In this document: one piece after another, positions 35,401-36,232 of the stretch
Numbering within the stretch: the stretch's first letter is position 1
Layout of the letters: each line of letters begins with the position of its first letter
Origin: Lysobacterales bacterium PRO7
GTDB taxonomy: Bacteria; Pseudomonadota; Gammaproteobacteria; Xanthomonadales; Rhodanobacteraceae
Assembly (NCBI GenBank): GCA_021404785.1
Contig: QWHH01000018.1
Coordinates: 1 to 36,232, forward strand
Reading direction: 5' to 3'
Length of the DNA: 36,232 nucleotides
The notes under the pieces: generated by a model
Told to the model about the DNA's origin: nothing
What the model saw: the letters and a program-made list of their open reading frames with translations, nothing else
The model's database searches: none
Translations under genes and position numbers: made by a program

Positions 35401-36232
35401 GGCATCACGACGACGTACAGCTACGATGCGCTCAATCGTCTTACCGGCATCGCGTATCCGACCACGAGCCTGAACGTTACCTATGCCTACGATGTGCCGG
35501 CAACGGGTTGCTACAACATCGGGCGGCTGACAAAGATCACCGATAGTTCAGGCAGCACGACCTATTGCTACGACTTGCGTGGCAATGTGCTGTCCAAGAC
35601 GCAGGCCACCGCCGATGGTTCGGGATATTTTACGCTGCAATACCAATACACTCTTGCCGATCGGCCAGCGCAAATGACCTATCCGGACGGCATGGTGGTG
35701 TCGTACGGGCGCGACAGCGTCGGCCGCGTGACGTCGGTCAGCTACAAGCCGTTCGCCAATGCACCCACATCCACCGCGATCGTCAGCAATGTCAGCTACT
35801 ATCCTTTCGGTCCCGCCAACAAGATCACCTTCGGCAACGGCAGGACGCTGACGAAGAGTTACGATCAGGATTACGCCATCGGCGGCGTGGCCAGTTCCGA
35901 TTTGAAAGGATTGCAGATCGGAGCGCAGGTGGATGCGGTGGGTAACTTGGTCAACAGCAGAACGCCAGTTGGCGCCAGCATACCCACGCAGCAGTACCAA
36001 TACGATCCATTGTACCGGCTCACCAACGTGCAGAACGGCAATGGGACATCGCTGCTCGGATTCACCTACGATGCCACCGGCGACCGGCTGAGCAAGACGC
36101 CGCAGGGGCAAAGCGCACAGAGTTACGCCTATTCATCCGGCACGCACCGGCTTGCGAACGTGGCCGGCACCGCGCGTGGCTACGATGCCAACGGCAACAC
36201 CACGCAGATCGGCGGCACCGCTTTCAGCTTCG
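32470..36232 (+). CDS. Sec-exported RHS/YD-repeat protein (3' end outside window)
   Basis: One frame stays open from the ATG at 32470 to the window end: 1254 codons, no stop, incomplete. The product starts with a signal peptide (R-L-L-L-C-L-C-G-L-M-F-G, cleavage near S-A-F-S), a Cys-rich N-terminal region, then C-P-N-C-G-D-P-I-N-P-G-D-G-N-E-Y with D-Y and R-T-F-N-S, the DUF6531-type entry to RHS proteins. Many YD repeats follow from about residue 340 (Y-N-S-D-G-T-L, Y-D-S-Y-N-R-L, Y-D-A-L-N-R-L, Y-D-A-T-G-D-R-L). No PAAR domain is seen. RHS shells usually enclose a variable C-terminal effector, which would lie beyond the edge. The first ~1.5 kb is lower in GC than the rest. It lies 21 bp after nuoM with no terminator between, so read-through from nuo is likely. 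Confidence 0.93.
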   Translation, partial: MDFYNRMRACKVGVFRLLLCLCGLMFGQSAFSQIAHNCPAGTVPLIGGGGPELSFSGKPYCWTGLPQTNVFGKAFSSAVAWGSAVQQACDGSVHGTTVQWLSGPYPCDSGSAVCMWGSAWGGDIPDPDINDPSAADGNISCVSGYFVLNPQTPNTGPQCPNCGDPINPGDGNEYHSEIDYQAPDSRLSFRRTFNSSSTVQGSFGANWQHNFSSKIVNTISLLSAAQLVETLFSSPQLTPSSACTTGWSQIAASSAYPTATATFSGGVCQLSNGVILPVYSTNMSAAWTNVPGVSAAAAVVRPNGRIETFTCANGTCSGRSNVPLALSASANGFTLTDEHSNTESYSTLGALSSVTDLDGYKQSFAYNSDGTLSTISDNRGRQITLSYTNGTLTGLTLPDSKTISYGYDSYNRLWAVTYQDSKKRTYAYTNKQFPSLLTSVVDENQSTYATIGYDSQGRASSSILGDIADSTSIEYNSDGSATVTDSLGAVRTYGYQQIQGRAANDSITGQPCDHCGKAGTGYDPVGYLQSTIDFNGRVTTHTYDDTRGLETQRVEAVGTTGQRTTNTVWDANFRVPDQRSVVNAGGVTESLTNWAYNTRGQTSARCEVDPAVSGASSYTCGASANAPTGVRQWSYTYCEQTGVTAGTCPLVGLLVSTDGPRTDVSDVTTYTYYQTTDLSGCSTLGAACHYLGDLYQVTNALGQVSTYVSYDKNGRVTRQQDANGVYTDMTYHPRGWLLTRTVRANANGMPNSSLDATTTFAYDNVGNVTEITQPDGAYLSYGYDAAHRLTDITDNADDHIHYTLDAAGNHMNESTYDPSSTLKRSLSRQYDQLNHLLKTLNSSSVAVQTYQNPVDAAPAGITYTDGYDGNGNAIYSVDTNGVGTEQQYDPLNRLMKTLQDHAGTGTTKDTTTQYAYDARDNLRSVTDPDNLVTNYTYDGLNNLTQLQSPDTGTTTYGTITQPGYDAASNRLMQTDANGITTTYSYDALNRLTGIAYPTTSLNVTYAYDVPATGCYNIGRLTKITDSSGSTTYCYDLRGNVLSKTQATADGSGYFTLQYQYTLADRPAQMTYPDGMVVSYGRDSVGRVTSVSYKPFANAPTSTAIVSNVSYYPFGPANKITFGNGRTLTKSYDQDYAIGGVASSDLKGLQIGAQVDAVGNLVNSRTPVGASIPTQQYQYDPLYRLTNVQNGNGTSLLGFTYDATGDRLSKTPQGQSAQSYAYSSGTHRLANVAGTARGYDANGNTTQIGGTAFSF

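Noticed and set aside
1-36232. CRISPR array, insertion sequences, integrase or att sites bordering the accessory segments
   Set aside because: No regularly spaced direct repeats, transposase motifs or tRNA-end duplications were found by eye. Short att repeats could be missed without computation.

Overview
The window looks like chromosomal DNA of a GC-rich gammaproteobacterium of the Xanthomonadales/Lysobacterales type (Rhodanobacteraceae-like, e.g. near Dokdonella). The reasons are the tmk-holB-pilZ block with a non-canonical type IV pilus PilZ, the tpiA-secG-tRNA-Leu(GAG)-nuo order, a NuoC with the insert I associate with xanthomonads, and several large Sec-exported proteins with PKD, FG-GAP or RHS features. 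Genus assignment is inference.

Layout. (1) 2-1219: the 3' part of an alpha-lytic/streptogrisin-type S1 serine protease gene, clearly lower in GC than its neighbours. (2) 1350-5604: a compact forward operon, tmk, holB, pilZ, glmM and a 2-oxoglutarate/Fe(II) oxygenase, with overlapping or abutting genes. (3) 5632-8132 reverse: a NarL-type response regulator and a histidine kinase with a periplasmic sensor and a multi-helix membrane region. (4) 8249-13530 forward, divergent from the regulator: two overlapping genes for Sec-exported proteins of 1295 and 465 aa that end in nearly the same motif (D-x-I-F-x-D-G-F-G). (5) 13631-16863: a TonB-dependent receptor followed 14 bp later by a lipoprotein phosphoesterase; 16876-17691 reverse is a short-chain dehydrogenase. 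(6) 17757-19078: tpiA, secG, tRNA-Leu(GAG) and a rho-independent terminator. (7) 19168-32448: nuoA to nuoM, thirteen complex I subunit genes in order, with three REP-like palindromes between nuoK and nuoL. (8) 32470 to the window end: a Sec-exported RHS/YD-repeat protein, cut by the edge, starting 21 bp after nuoM where nuoN would be expected.

How the parts fit. Blocks 2, 6 and 7 are housekeeping: dTMP synthesis, clamp loading, pilus assembly, UDP-GlcNAc synthesis, glycolysis, protein export and NADH:quinone oxidoreductase. In E. coli and Pseudomonas glmM lies next to (tpiA-)secG-tRNA-Leu(GAG). Here about 13 kb of regulatory, secreted and surface-uptake genes (blocks 3-5 plus the oxygenase) separate glmM from tpiA. 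The three most notable accessory places are that 13 kb segment, the RHS gene occupying the nuoN position, and the protease upstream of tmk. No CRISPR array, insertion sequence, integrase or rRNA gene was seen. No stretch longer than 300 bp lacks a gene.
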